A stretch of DNA of 64,000 bases, from assembly GCF_014652855.1 (NCBI RefSeq), contig NZ_BMZP01000013.1:59844-123843 (forward strand). The letters run 5' to 3'. A program made the translations under genes and the position numbers. The stretch's first letter is position 1; each line of letters begins with the position of its first letter. A model generated the notes under the pieces. That model was not told where the DNA came from. It saw nothing but the letters and a program-made list of their open reading frames with translations, and did no database searches. This document shows positions 35,120 to 44,646 of the stretch, piece by piece. Source of the DNA: Novosphingobium pokkalii. Lineage in GTDB: Bacteria; Pseudomonadota; Alphaproteobacteria; Sphingomonadales; Sphingomonadaceae.

Positions 35120-38100
35120 TCCGCTTTTGTCCGAATTGCCAGACAGAGCGTTCGCTCGAAGAGATGTTCTGCGAAGGTGAGCGGGACGGACATCCATGCG
35201 ACTGGGATCTTTCTTCCCTACCCATGAGGCCGGAAGGCTGGCGTCCCGAACAGGCAGTTGCGCCAGCTCCCGCTCGACCAGCACGCGTCCGGTGTCTCAA
35301 CGGCCATACGCTGGAGCCCGGCGACCTCATCTGCCCCGAATGCGGAGCCGACGCAGATGAAACGGTCGCTGACGGTTCGCCGCCGCCCTCGCCCGCCGGC
35401 ATCGGCGAACCAGCCCAATCCGGTAACCTCGACACGGCGACGGAATTGCCGTCGGTGCCAACTGCCATTGGCGAGTGGACGCTACTGCGGCGGGTCGAAA
35501 CCGGGAGCCAGGTGCAGGAACGGTATGAGGCGGAGCGTGCATCCGATGGCCGCCGCGCGATCCTGGTGCTCTACGCGCAGGGCAGCGAACCCGACCCCGA
35601 AGTCTACGAGGTCCTGCGAACACTGGATCGCGATCACGTTCCCGAGGTGATTGAAACTGGTCGCTTTGGCGATCGGGTCTATGAGGTGTCCGAGGACCTG
35701 CGCGGCGGGAGCTTCGCTGATGTCGGCCTCGTTGCCGACGATCTGGCGACGCTTTCGACAATTGTGCTCGAGGTCGGCGGCGCGCTCGCGGCACTGGCCG
35801 AATGCGGACTTCGCCACCGCGATCTCAATCCGGCCGCGATCATGGTGCGAACGCGCGAGCCCCTCGACCTCGTGATAACAGGCTTCGGCTCGGCCCGCTT
35901 GTCGGACTATGACCTCGACATCGTCTCGCCACTGGAGATCACACGCTACACCGCCCCTGAAGCTGTCGCAGGCGGAGTCGCTGCCGCAAGCGACTGGTGG
36001 AGCCTGGGGATGATCATTCTGGAGCAGGTGACGAGAGGCGCCTGCTTCGCTGGCGCGGATGACCAATCCTTCCTGATCAGCATCCTGACCAATGGCGCGC
36101 CGATCCCCGAAGATCTCGATCCCAGGGTCGACCTCCTCCTGAATGGTCTGCTCGCCGCTGACCGCCGTTTGCGTTGGGGGTGGGACCAAGTTCAATCCTG
36201 GCTTGCCGGCGGTGCGCCAGACGTCGCGGGACGCCGCAAACCTTACGAGGACGACGAAGCACAGCGCTCGATCACGCTTGGCGGGCGCCGGTTCTCTGGC
36301 CCCGCGCAGTACGCCCTGGCAGCAGCGGACCCCATCCATTGGGACGAAGCACTGTCCCAATTGCTGCGCGGCGACCTTGCGACCTGGATGGAAGAAGCCA
36401 AGCTCCATCCGGATCTGCGCCTGGAGATCCGCGAAATCGCTGCGCTTGATGGCGTCGCGCCTGACATTCGCCAGGCCCTGGCGCTCAAGACGCTTAATCC
36501 GGCAATGCCGCTGGTGGTCCGGGGTGAGATCATCACTCCGGGCTGGCTCGTCGACAATCCCGAAGAGGGCTATGCCCTGATCACGGGACCGGTGCCCGAC
36601 CGTCTCGAGCGGAGCGACGACGAAGTCTGGCTGGCGCGCCTCAAGCGCCGCGAGGCCCGTGTTCGCGAACGCGCACGCCATCTCGAGGTGGAGCTCGACG
36701 AGACCAAGCTCCAGGTGCTGGCTTTATCCACTTCGAAAACCCGGCTTGCGGCGCTCTGGGAAGAACAGCGCCGGATTCTTCCCGACACCGACCATCCTGG
36801 CCTGCTCGCCATAATCGAACGCAAGGTAACCCAAGAAGAAGATCTGATCCTCCTCCTGGCTGCGGCAGCGTCGCAATTCCGCAGTGCTGATGCAATCATC
36901 GACGAGGCCGAGACAGCGGCCAGGCGCGCGGGGCTCGATCAATTCGACCGCAATGTTGCGCGAGAACGCCTGACAGTGGGTCCCGGCGCTCTTCTGGCTG
37001 AAATGGACGCGCGCGTCGAAGGCTTCGCGCGTTGCGGCATCGACCGGATCGATGATTGGGCAGACCAGTTTCGTCTCGAACGCAGGCTCCCTCTCGCACG
37101 TACGCTCGCGCTGCTTTCCGTGCCCCTGGACCAGTGGAAGCAGCCGCCTCGCCAGGCCTATGTCGCAACGCTTCTCGACTTCTTTGCCCGGCGTATTACG
37201 GGTGCGGTCATGCGGGGGCCGCTGACGCGCATGATCATCGGCAAGACGACGGCGCGTGTCGATTTGACAGAGTTGGACAGCCAGCGCCGTCCCGCCGCCG
37301 AGCTCCTGGACCATGTCCTGCTGCGCAACGACCAGCCGATCACGATCGACCCTGCGCCACTGACTGACGATCCGCGCGTAGAGCGCCGGCTGCGCACCCT
37401 GCACGCGCATGCGACGCTGTATCGTCGGGATACCGGCATCGACGGCCTGTACCTCGGATTTCCGTTCCTGGTCCTGCAGGAGGCGCGCGCTTCTACTCGG
37501 CCTCGTATCGCGCCAATCCTCCTCTGGCCCGTTCGGCTGGTTCCGGAAGTGGGCGCCAGAGGGCGGATCTCGCTGTCGTTTGACCGGGATCGGGAAGAAG
37601 TAAGGCTGAACCCTGCGTTCGAAACGCTGCTGGGGATGGAGCAGGCGGCGCGTTGGCGCGAGAAGGCGAACGAGTTACTAGGCCGCGCCAGCATCAACGC
37701 TGCCGAAGTCACCGAAGCGTTCCGCGATTTCGCGCAGGTCGAGCAACGCTCGCTATCCCCCTTACCCTCGAAGGATCTCAGAATCCGGCCGGGCGAGGAT
37801 CGCGTGCGCTGCAGTGCAGCCCTGTTCCACCTTGGCTTTCTCGGCCAGGCGGTCATGGAGGACCTGCGGCAACTCAAGGCGCTGCCGCCCGTTGGAACGA
37901 GCTTGGAGACCGCATTTCGGGTCGGTGAGAGCGTCGAGCGGCCCGAGCGCAAACCGGTTGCCGAAGTCGATCGCTATTTTACCGCCGACAGCGATCCCTC
38001 CCAGGAAGCGGCCGTTCTCGATGCACGAACCGGTCGTGGGCTGTTGGTCGAGGGGCCGCCCGGAACGGGTAAGAGCCAGACCATCGTCAACATGGTTGCC

Positions 38101-41100
38101 GACGCGATCGGCACCGGCCGCAGCTTGCTGGTCGTTTGCCAGAAGCAGGCTGCGCTCGAAGTGGTTCACAAGCGGCTCGATGCCGCAGGGCTCGGCAACC
38201 GCGTCGTCATGGTCAATGACGTGAACAAGGATCGCGAACCGGTGATCCGGGCGGTTCGGGAGCAACTCGAGGAACTGTTTCGGCGTCCTGGCGGCGCTCT
38301 GTTCCTGCGCCAGCAGCGGAACCAGATCGCTGGACGCATCGAGGTTCTGGAACACGAACTCGACAGCTATCACGAAGCGCTTCACGCCGAGGACCCGGCA
38401 ACCGGCGTGTCCTACCGCGTTATCCTGGGGGAACTGGTTCGGCTCGCCCGCGAAGGCGACACACCGGCGCTTCCGTCCCTGCGCCAGGTCCTGGCAGGGG
38501 AAGACCCGGGAAGCCTCGCTGCGCTTGCCGAAACCTGCGCGCCGCTGTCTCGCCTATGGCTCCCGGCACGCTACGAGGGAAGCGCGCTCGCGCGCACGAA
38601 ACCGTTTGCCGCTGACCCCGGCACGACCGATGCCTTCGGCTCAGATTTTCTAGCATTTTCAGCTGGTGAAAGCCAACGGGCTGAAGTCATTGCACGCACC
38701 CCCAATGCGCTTGTCATCGACAATCCGGAACCCTACCGCCAGTGGACAAATGAGCATAGTGCAGCGCTCCTGAAGCTGGATGACATCGAGCGGGAGCGAC
38801 TTTCACGCTGGCTCGGCCAGCTTGCCGGTGCCGGGGAGAGGCCCCCTGCATCGACCGATGAGCACAATGAATTGAAGGAGGTAGAGAGCAACCTGCTTCA
38901 GCTGCCCGCGGACGATGCGCCGCAGGATGCGGCTACCGTCGCAGAGAGCCTGTCTGAACAAGAACTGGCGGATTGGCTGCAGGTCTCCACCAGGCTGATG
39001 CAGCGCCCCAGCTTCCTGGAGCGGCTGTTACCGTCGCGATGGCTGGCATCCCGGCGCCTGAGGGGGTTTCTCGCTGAGCAGGGGCTTGAGGATGAGCGAT
39101 CATTCAACGCAGCCCTTCACCGCGAGGTACGCCTGCGCCCGATCCGTGTCCGTCTCGCCGAACTGACCGTCGGCCTCGGTGAGCCATCCGGCCATCTTGC
39201 GGGGCTTCGCGTGCCCCGGCTCCTCGAGGAGGCACGCAAGCTTCTGCGCGCGCTGTCTGAGACAGAAGCGGTCGTCGCAAGGCTCGAAGCCTATCCGGAG
39301 CGCGACACAGCCTTCGCAATGGCACGCTCAAGAACCCGCTCGGCAGTCGAGGATCTGATAGACGGCATCGAGCAAGGCCTTGCCCGGCACGCCGCGCGCA
39401 ACGTGTCGCTGGCGCGGCTCGACCGTCTTCGCCTGTGGATGGAAGAGGATTGGGTCAACGAAGTCGAAGCGGCAGTCGGAGCCGATGCGTCAAATGCTTC
39501 GCGCCTCGATGAAATGAGCGGCGCCCTGCCCAGCGTCGCCGCCTATCAGCGGTTTCGCCCTCGCGTCACACAGTTGGATGGGCGGGCCCTGGCGGTTTTC
39601 GGCGAGCTTGCGCGCATTCGGCCAAGACTGGAGAGCCTGGCTGCGGCGGAACTCGAACCCGTGGTCCGGCGGATCATCGCCAGCGAAGCGCGGCTGGCGT
39701 GGAAAAACCGCATGGAGTCCGATAGACCCGTGTTGTTGCTCGAAGCGTACGAACTGGAAGCGAAAGCAAGCTCACTGGCGCAAGCTGACGGTGAGATGCG
39801 CGCGCTCAACCGCAGGCATCTGGTCGAGGGCTTCGATGCAAGCCATCTGCGGCCCCTGCGCGAGTGGGAAGACATCACCCGCCTGCGCGGCCAGCGCGCC
39901 AAGCGTCTGCGCGAGTTCGTAGACAGGGGGGCAGACCTCGGGCTCATGAAGCTGCGGCCTGTGTGGCTGGTCAATCCCGATGTCGCGAGCCGGTTGCTGC
40001 CCTTGCGCAAGGCGCTGTTCGATACGGTCATCTTTGACGAGGCATCCCAGATGCCGATCGAGTATGCCCTTCCGACCCTCTATCGCAGCCGTAATATGAT
40101 CGTTTCGGGCGACGAGAAGCAAATGCCACCGACCGCGTTTTTCACCAGTCGTGTGGAGAGCGACGAAGCCGACGTCTATGAAGGTCAGGACGCAGAGCAG
40201 GACCTTGACGACGAAGAGCGCGAGAGCGTCTCGGAAAGCTGGAACCGGCGCGAGATCAAGGATTGCCCGGATCTCCTTCAACTGGCGAAGACGGTCCTGC
40301 CGCCCACAACCCTGCAGATCCATTACCGTTCGGCCTATCGTGAACTGATCCAGTTCTCCAACGCCTCGTTCTACGTGAACAAGCTTAGCGTTCCTGCGCG
40401 CCATCCGGCCGACGAGATTCGCCGCGTCCGCCCGATCGAGGTGCTTCGCGCCGACGGCATCTATGAGGACCAGACCAATCGCACTGAGGCAGAACTGGTC
40501 GCGGCCAGCCTGCGGCGCATCTGGCTCGAAGCAACGGGAGCGATCCCAACGGTCGGGGTTGTCACGTTCAACCGCAAGCAGGCCGATCTTATCGAGGAAG
40601 TGCTCGAAGATCTTGCGGAACAGGATCCCGCCTTCCGTCAGGCGATTTCTAGGGAACGGGATCGGGTCGAAGGTGGCGAAGATATGGGCTTCTTCGTCAA
40701 GAACGTGGAGAATGTACAAGGCGACGAGCGGGATGTGATCGTGTTCTCCTCGACGTTTGGCCGCAATGCCCAGGGTACGTTCCGCCGCAGCTTCGGTGTG
40801 TTGGGCCAGGCTGGTGGCGAGCGACGCCTCAACGTTGCCGTTACCCGCGCCCGGCAAAAGGTGCTTCTGGTCACCTCGATACCAGTGCCACTGATTTCGG
40901 ACCTTTTGTCGACCCGCCGCCAGGCAACCACGCCACGTGATTATCTACAGGCGTACTTCGAATATGCCCGCTGCATTTCGGAGGGTGAGCTCGATGCGGC
41001 GCGTGCATTGCTGTCGCGGCTCACGCCGGAACAACGCAGCGCCGCCCGCCACGAAAAGCTGCAAGATGGCCTCGAAGAGGCGGTTGCCGAGGAAATCCGG

Positions 41101-41388
41101 GCGCTCGGGTGGGAGCCCTCACCAGTGAACGAAGAGGGCGCGTTCGGCCTCGACTTCGCGATCGAAGACCCTCGTACCGGCCTTTATGGCATCGGCATCG
41201 AATGCGATGCCCCGCGCGATCCGCTGCTGGCGAATGCCCGCGCCCGCGAAATGTGGCGTCCGGCCGTCTTGCGCCGGTCGATCCCCGTGATCCATCGGGT
41301 CTCTTCCCACCGCTGGCATCATGAGCCGGCCATCGAGCGCGAGCGGCTACGCCGCGCCATTGTGAATGCAATGGGAGCAAAGTCATGA
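35116..41388 (+). CDS. giant zinc ribbon-pseudokinase-SF1 helicase-nuclease
   Basis: A 2090-residue protein. Two N-terminal zinc ribbons (Cys5, 8, 19, 28; then RCLNGHTLEPGDLICPECG) precede a protein-kinase fold (about 115-400) with HRDLN at 234-238, TAPEA and DWWSLG. The kinase lacks the ATP-binding lysine (GRRAILVLY) and has GFG instead of DFG at 256-258, so it is probably a pseudokinase. Then comes an SF1 helicase: Walker A GPPGTGKS at 980-987, a long helical insertion, DEAS at 1641-1644, QGDERDVIVFSSTFG and RRLNVAVTRARQKV. The C-terminus is a PD-(D/E)xK-type nuclease: D2013, then GIECD with E2029 and D2031. Coupled by ATGA on both sides. Confidence 0.88.
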   Translation: MIRFCPNCQTERSLEEMFCEGERDGHPCDWDLSSLPMRPEGWRPEQAVAPAPARPARVRCLNGHTLEPGDLICPECGADADETVADGSPPPSPAGIGEPAQSGNLDTATELPSVPTAIGEWTLLRRVETGSQVQERYEAERASDGRRAILVLYAQGSEPDPEVYEVLRTLDRDHVPEVIETGRFGDRVYEVSEDLRGGSFADVGLVADDLATLSTIVLEVGGALAALAECGLRHRDLNPAAIMVRTREPLDLVITGFGSARLSDYDLDIVSPLEITRYTAPEAVAGGVAAASDWWSLGMIILEQVTRGACFAGADDQSFLISILTNGAPIPEDLDPRVDLLLNGLLAADRRLRWGWDQVQSWLAGGAPDVAGRRKPYEDDEAQRSITLGGRRFSGPAQYALAAADPIHWDEALSQLLRGDLATWMEEAKLHPDLRLEIREIAALDGVAPDIRQALALKTLNPAMPLVVRGEIITPGWLVDNPEEGYALITGPVPDRLERSDDEVWLARLKRREARVRERARHLEVELDETKLQVLALSTSKTRLAALWEEQRRILPDTDHPGLLAIIERKVTQEEDLILLLAAAASQFRSADAIIDEAETAARRAGLDQFDRNVARERLTVGPGALLAEMDARVEGFARCGIDRIDDWADQFRLERRLPLARTLALLSVPLDQWKQPPRQAYVATLLDFFARRITGAVMRGPLTRMIIGKTTARVDLTELDSQRRPAAELLDHVLLRNDQPITIDPAPLTDDPRVERRLRTLHAHATLYRRDTGIDGLYLGFPFLVLQEARASTRPRIAPILLWPVRLVPEVGARGRISLSFDRDREEVRLNPAFETLLGMEQAARWREKANELLGRASINAAEVTEAFRDFAQVEQRSLSPLPSKDLRIRPGEDRVRCSAALFHLGFLGQAVMEDLRQLKALPPVGTSLETAFRVGESVERPERKPVAEVDRYFTADSDPSQEAAVLDARTGRGLLVEGPPGTGKSQTIVNMVADAIGTGRSLLVVCQKQAALEVVHKRLDAAGLGNRVVMVNDVNKDREPVIRAVREQLEELFRRPGGALFLRQQRNQIAGRIEVLEHELDSYHEALHAEDPATGVSYRVILGELVRLAREGDTPALPSLRQVLAGEDPGSLAALAETCAPLSRLWLPARYEGSALARTKPFAADPGTTDAFGSDFLAFSAGESQRAEVIARTPNALVIDNPEPYRQWTNEHSAALLKLDDIERERLSRWLGQLAGAGERPPASTDEHNELKEVESNLLQLPADDAPQDAATVAESLSEQELADWLQVSTRLMQRPSFLERLLPSRWLASRRLRGFLAEQGLEDERSFNAALHREVRLRPIRVRLAELTVGLGEPSGHLAGLRVPRLLEEARKLLRALSETEAVVARLEAYPERDTAFAMARSRTRSAVEDLIDGIEQGLARHAARNVSLARLDRLRLWMEEDWVNEVEAAVGADASNASRLDEMSGALPSVAAYQRFRPRVTQLDGRALAVFGELARIRPRLESLAAAELEPVVRRIIASEARLAWKNRMESDRPVLLLEAYELEAKASSLAQADGEMRALNRRHLVEGFDASHLRPLREWEDITRLRGQRAKRLREFVDRGADLGLMKLRPVWLVNPDVASRLLPLRKALFDTVIFDEASQMPIEYALPTLYRSRNMIVSGDEKQMPPTAFFTSRVESDEADVYEGQDAEQDLDDEERESVSESWNRREIKDCPDLLQLAKTVLPPTTLQIHYRSAYRELIQFSNASFYVNKLSVPARHPADEIRRVRPIEVLRADGIYEDQTNRTEAELVAASLRRIWLEATGAIPTVGVVTFNRKQADLIEEVLEDLAEQDPAFRQAISRERDRVEGGEDMGFFVKNVENVQGDERDVIVFSSTFGRNAQGTFRRSFGVLGQAGGERRLNVAVTRARQKVLLVTSIPVPLISDLLSTRRQATTPRDYLQAYFEYARCISEGELDAARALLSRLTPEQRSAARHEKLQDGLEEAVAEEIRALGWEPSPVNEEGAFGLDFAIEDPRTGLYGIGIECDAPRDPLLANARAREMWRPAVLRRSIPVIHRVSSHRWHHEPAIERERLRRAIVNAMGAKS

Positions 41389-42695
41389 GCGGTCCTAAGG
41401 TGGTTCGGATCGTCACACGCGAAGAGCTGATCGACATCTGCCAAGGGCATCTCGCTCGGGTTGACGCCGCCCTGGATCGATGGATCAGGGTGGGACAGCG
41501 AAACGATTGCGTGGACGAAGCTGCGATCGCCGCAGCACGAGGACGACGGGATAAGCTTGCAGCTCTCATTGCTGCGGACCGGTTCATGGATCTCCAGAAG
41601 CAGGCACCACTGGAAGAACAATTCCTGGGCGACGACCTGGAGCACAGGTTGGCGCAGGCGGCCAGCGCCCAGGCTGCATCACGCTCCCGTGATCGCCTTG
41701 CTGCCGAAGCATCGGCAGCTGTTCTGTCTGCCCTGCGCAGGACCGGAAGCCCGATTGACGCAGGGTTGGAGAAGGGACTGCTGCGCGGGGACGCTGAGGC
41801 GACGAGCCGCGCCTTGCTTGCCCTTGCCCCTTCTTCCCGGCAAACGCTTGATCGCGAACTAGCCGAAAAGCTTAGACCTGGCGAAAGCACGAGATCATTT
41901 GCCGAATGGTTGGCAACGTCCGCCCAAGAAGAACCCGATCCGGCGTTGGCGAGAATCGCCCTGCGCATAGCGCAGATCCGGCAGATCGATCCGTCCGCAG
42001 TCCGGCCAGACTGGCACGAACGGCTCGCCGACGCGCAATCGGCCGCGCGCGGACGCCGTAATCTCTTGGTGGACGCGCTGGAGGTAGAGACCGGGCGCGG
42101 CCTGACGGTGGCCCGTGAACGCGCCGATGCCTTGGCCGCGCTCGAGGCCACGGTCGCGCAGGCGCGCGCGGCGGGGATCGATGCCGATGCCTGGCTGGAA
42201 AGCATCGACGCTTTGTCGGTCGATGAGGTTAGGACAAGGATAGCGGCAGCCGAGGTCGCTCTGCAGGAACAGCGCAAATCCGTGGCTGTGGCAGCCAGCC
42301 GCAAGGCGTTGCTGTCTGCGCTCGGCGATCTTGGCTACGAGTTGTCTGAAGGCATGGTGACCGCCTGGGCGACGGAAGGGCGCCTTGTCCTGCGCAGTGG
42401 CTCCCGTCCCGACTATGGCGTTGAAGTGAGCGGCGCCGACCGCGTGCAGATGAAACCGGTCGCTTTCGAGCGCGGCGGCGTCGGCCCCGACGCTGCCCGC
42501 GACCGCGACGCCGAAACGATCTGGTGCGGCGATGTATCGCGATTGCAGGCGACCTTGTCCGAACAAGGCGGGGCGCTGCAGATCGAGCGTGCCCTGCCAA
42601 TCGGCGCCGTTCCGCTGAAGCGCGTGGCAATTGCCACCAACGGCGATGAAACCCGCGCCAGCGCACCGACTCTCAAGTCGAAGAGTCTGCGCTGA
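41385..42695 (+). CDS. coiled-coil protein, last gene of four-gene operon
   Basis: A 436-residue, mostly helical protein rich in Ala, Glu, Arg and Leu. Long heptad-like regions span about residues 50-330 (AEASAAVLSALRRTG, LARIALRIAQIRQID, DALAALEATVAQARAA). A C-terminal beta-rich part (GRLVLRSGSRPDYGVEVSG) ends in a basic tail. No enzymatic motif is seen. The ATG overlaps the stop of the giant helicase as ATGA, and the gene closes the operon. It may be a structural or sensor partner. I do not recognise the family. Confidence 0.75.
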   Translation: MSGPKVVRIVTREELIDICQGHLARVDAALDRWIRVGQRNDCVDEAAIAAARGRRDKLAALIAADRFMDLQKQAPLEEQFLGDDLEHRLAQAASAQAASRSRDRLAAEASAAVLSALRRTGSPIDAGLEKGLLRGDAEATSRALLALAPSSRQTLDRELAEKLRPGESTRSFAEWLATSAQEEPDPALARIALRIAQIRQIDPSAVRPDWHERLADAQSAARGRRNLLVDALEVETGRGLTVARERADALAALEATVAQARAAGIDADAWLESIDALSVDEVRTRIAAAEVALQEQRKSVAVAASRKALLSALGDLGYELSEGMVTAWATEGRLVLRSGSRPDYGVEVSGADRVQMKPVAFERGGVGPDAARDRDAETIWCGDVSRLQATLSEQGGALQIERALPIGAVPLKRVAIATNGDETRASAPTLKSKSLR

Positions 42696-42762
42696 TCAGC
42701 TGATCTGCCCCCCGCTGAGTGGCCCAAAGACTATGACAGTCCTCCCACGCGCCTCCGGAGAC

Positions 42763-43138
42763 TTAGTGGGCGAAATGCTGGTCGCGCAGCGCGAGTATCC
42801 GTTCATGCTCGGTGCGCAACCCGGCCGGCAAGCCGCCGCGCAGGTTGAGCATGCTCCGGTCGCGCCCCTTACTGTGGACAGCCCGAGCGTAGAGAAACAG
42901 CGACGTCACGAACAGCGAGGCGCAGAGCAGGCCTTGCGCCTCAGTCGCGCAGCGCCGCGAGCGCGGCCTGTTAGTCGGAAAGCAGCTGCATCGAAGTCAG
43001 CGTGCGGTGCAGATCGAAGCGGATCGACACCATCGAGTGCGCATTGCGGACCAGCTTGCCGAGCAGCCTGTAGCGCGGGTCGTTGCTATGCGCGTCGACA
43101 AAGCTGCGCAGGTCGATCAGGAGCGGCGCGTCGGGCAT
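42763..43138 (-). pseudogene. broken small HEPN-like membrane protein gene
   Basis: From an ATG at 43138 the frame encodes MPDAPLLIDLRSFVDAHSND... to SMQLLSD and meets TAA at 42971-42973. Reading through gives QAALAALRD and another stop. In a shifted frame the product then continues as ATEAQGLLCASLFVTSLFLY, RAVHSKGRDRSMLNLRGG and RTEHERILALRDQHFAH to TAA at 42763-42765. The pieces fit one protein of about 125 residues, with one membrane segment and an RDQHFAH motif like the Rx4-6H of HEPN proteins. One stop and one frameshift separate the parts. It follows the gene at 43150 by 11 nt. Confidence 0.6.
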
Positions 43139-43149
43139 GGAGACTGGGT

Positions 43150-43830
43150 TCAACGCAGCGTGGCGATCTGCAGATCGAGCCGGGCGATCTGCGACCGCAG
43201 CGACTGGATCCATTGCTGCTGCGCGCCGCGCAGCACGCCAAGCGCGCGCTCGGCCTCGGCGACGCGCTCGCCCGCCTCGACCCTCGCCGCGGCACAGCGC
43301 GCCTCGATCTCAGCCCAGGCCTCGTCGGAATAATCATGATCCTCGTCATGCTGGTCGTTATGGCCCGCCCAATGCGCTTCGCCGAGCGTCGCAACGACGC
43401 GATCCAGCACTGGCTTGAGCGCGGCCTTGGCGGCCTCGATCTCGGAATGCTCGGTGTCCTTGAGCGTGACGAGGTACCAGTCGAGCACGCCGTGGAGCAT
43501 GGTCTCGACATGGTGGGCATCATGGGGATCGATCCCGACCGGCTCGCCGATCGGATCGCGCGTCACCCGGTCCGCGACCGACATCGGCTCGCGGATCGCC
43601 TTGTCCACTTGCGCGTAGCGCTGGAGCGCATCGCGCAGCAAATTGGCGAGCGTCTCGCGGTGCGAGATGCGCGCCTGGAGATTGCTGTCCTTCAATTGCC
43701 GCCAGACCGGAATGCCGGCGACGACCGCGACCCCGATCGCGACGATGCCGGTCAGCAGCGTCTGAAAGTCGTAGATGAAACAGCCGCTTCTGCTCAAAAT
43801 ACAGTGGCTCGCCTGGCTGCAAATCGTCAT
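43150..43830 (-). CDS. membrane-anchored coiled-coil protein
   Basis: A 226-residue protein: a short N-terminus, one membrane segment (LLTGIVAIGVAVVAGIPVW, about residues 27-45), then a long helical domain with a His-rich middle (HWAGHNDQHDEDHDYSD) and a C-terminal coiled coil (AEAERALGVLRGAQQQW). The start at 43830 follows CAGGAG. It diverges from the HEPN gene pair at 43879 with 48 nt between the starts, so the two units probably share control. Function unknown. Confidence 0.65.
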   Translation of the reverse strand: MTICSQASHCILSRSGCFIYDFQTLLTGIVAIGVAVVAGIPVWRQLKDSNLQARISHRETLANLLRDALQRYAQVDKAIREPMSVADRVTRDPIGEPVGIDPHDAHHVETMLHGVLDWYLVTLKDTEHSEIEAAKAALKPVLDRVVATLGEAHWAGHNDQHDEDHDYSDEAWAEIEARCAAARVEAGERVAEAERALGVLRGAQQQWIQSLRSQIARLDLQIATLR

Positions 43831-43878
43831 GCCGTCTCCTGAACCAACCCAATAAGGCGAAGCGAGAGGAGTGAACAG

Positions 43879-44646
43879 ATGGCGGGTAAAAGATTCGGGC
43901 TGACCGACCGGGACTATGCGGTGCTGCTGCTCGGCGACGCCGATCTCGAAGCGCAACTTCGCGCCATTCGCGGCCAGCTGCACCGGCAAGCCCAGGCGGA
44001 CGCGACGCTACAGGATGACATCGCCGACATAGCCAAGCGCGCGAGTACTGCATCGGGCGAATATGGCATGCATCTCGAGAATAGCTGGGTCGACGAGATG
44101 CACGCTTCGGTGTTTCAGGACGCCGCCCATTCGACCGCGGCGATCGGCATGCTCGCGCCACTCCTCGAATCGCTTTTCGTCGGCATCTTCGCGGGCATCC
44201 GGGATATCGCGCCGCCGGCGCAGCCGGTCACGCCTACCGGTCCGCGCGCGGCGCACGCCGCGGACCCGGACTTTTGGGATCCGCATGTCGTGTTCAGCGC
44301 GGCGGGAAGGAAGCGCACGCAGGTGCCGCACGGCATCTGCGAACTAGTCGAGACCACCGGCCTCACGGCGCATATGCCCGCAGACTATGCGCAAATGCTC
44401 GGGGCAGTCTTCGCTTATCGCAACAAGATGCTGCATCACGGCTTCGAATGGCCGCCGGCGGAGCGCGCGAAGTTCGAGGCGAGGATCGCGCGCGAAGGCT
44501 GGCCGGCCGAGTGGTTCGACCGCTCGCTAACCAATGGCGAGACCTGGATTATCACGATAAGCGACGCGCTGATCCGGCATGTGCTGGCCCAGATCGACGC
44601 GATGCTCGAAGGTATCGGCGCCTTCATCCAGTCGCGTTACCCATGA
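43879..44646 (+). CDS. HEPN-like protein 1
   Basis: A 255-residue helical protein. The segment AYRNKMLHHGFEWPPAER contains R181-N-K-M-L-H186, the Rx4H arrangement of HEPN-type RNases and toxins. There is a hydrophobic stretch about residues 95-110 (LAPLLESLFVGIFAGI) and the C-terminal part (WIITISDALIRHVLAQID) is helical, as HEPN bundles are. The start at 43879 has GAGAGGAG. Its stop overlaps the next gene (ATGA), which carries the same motif. The RNase role is inferred from the motif only. Confidence 0.65.
   Translation: MAGKRFGLTDRDYAVLLLGDADLEAQLRAIRGQLHRQAQADATLQDDIADIAKRASTASGEYGMHLENSWVDEMHASVFQDAAHSTAAIGMLAPLLESLFVGIFAGIRDIAPPAQPVTPTGPRAAHAADPDFWDPHVVFSAAGRKRTQVPHGICELVETTGLTAHMPADYAQMLGAVFAYRNKMLHHGFEWPPAERAKFEARIAREGWPAEWFDRSLTNGETWIITISDALIRHVLAQIDAMLEGIGAFIQSRYP

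Noticed and set aside
39772..40857. A 361-codon minus-strand open frame
   Set aside because: Antisense to the helicase core, whose motifs are clear on the plus strand.
32652..42695. Identification as BREX, DISARM, Zorya or Druantia
   Set aside because: The markers that define these systems (PglX/PglZ, DrmB/DUF1998, ZorAB, DUF4338) are absent; only the general helicase and ATPase classes overlap.
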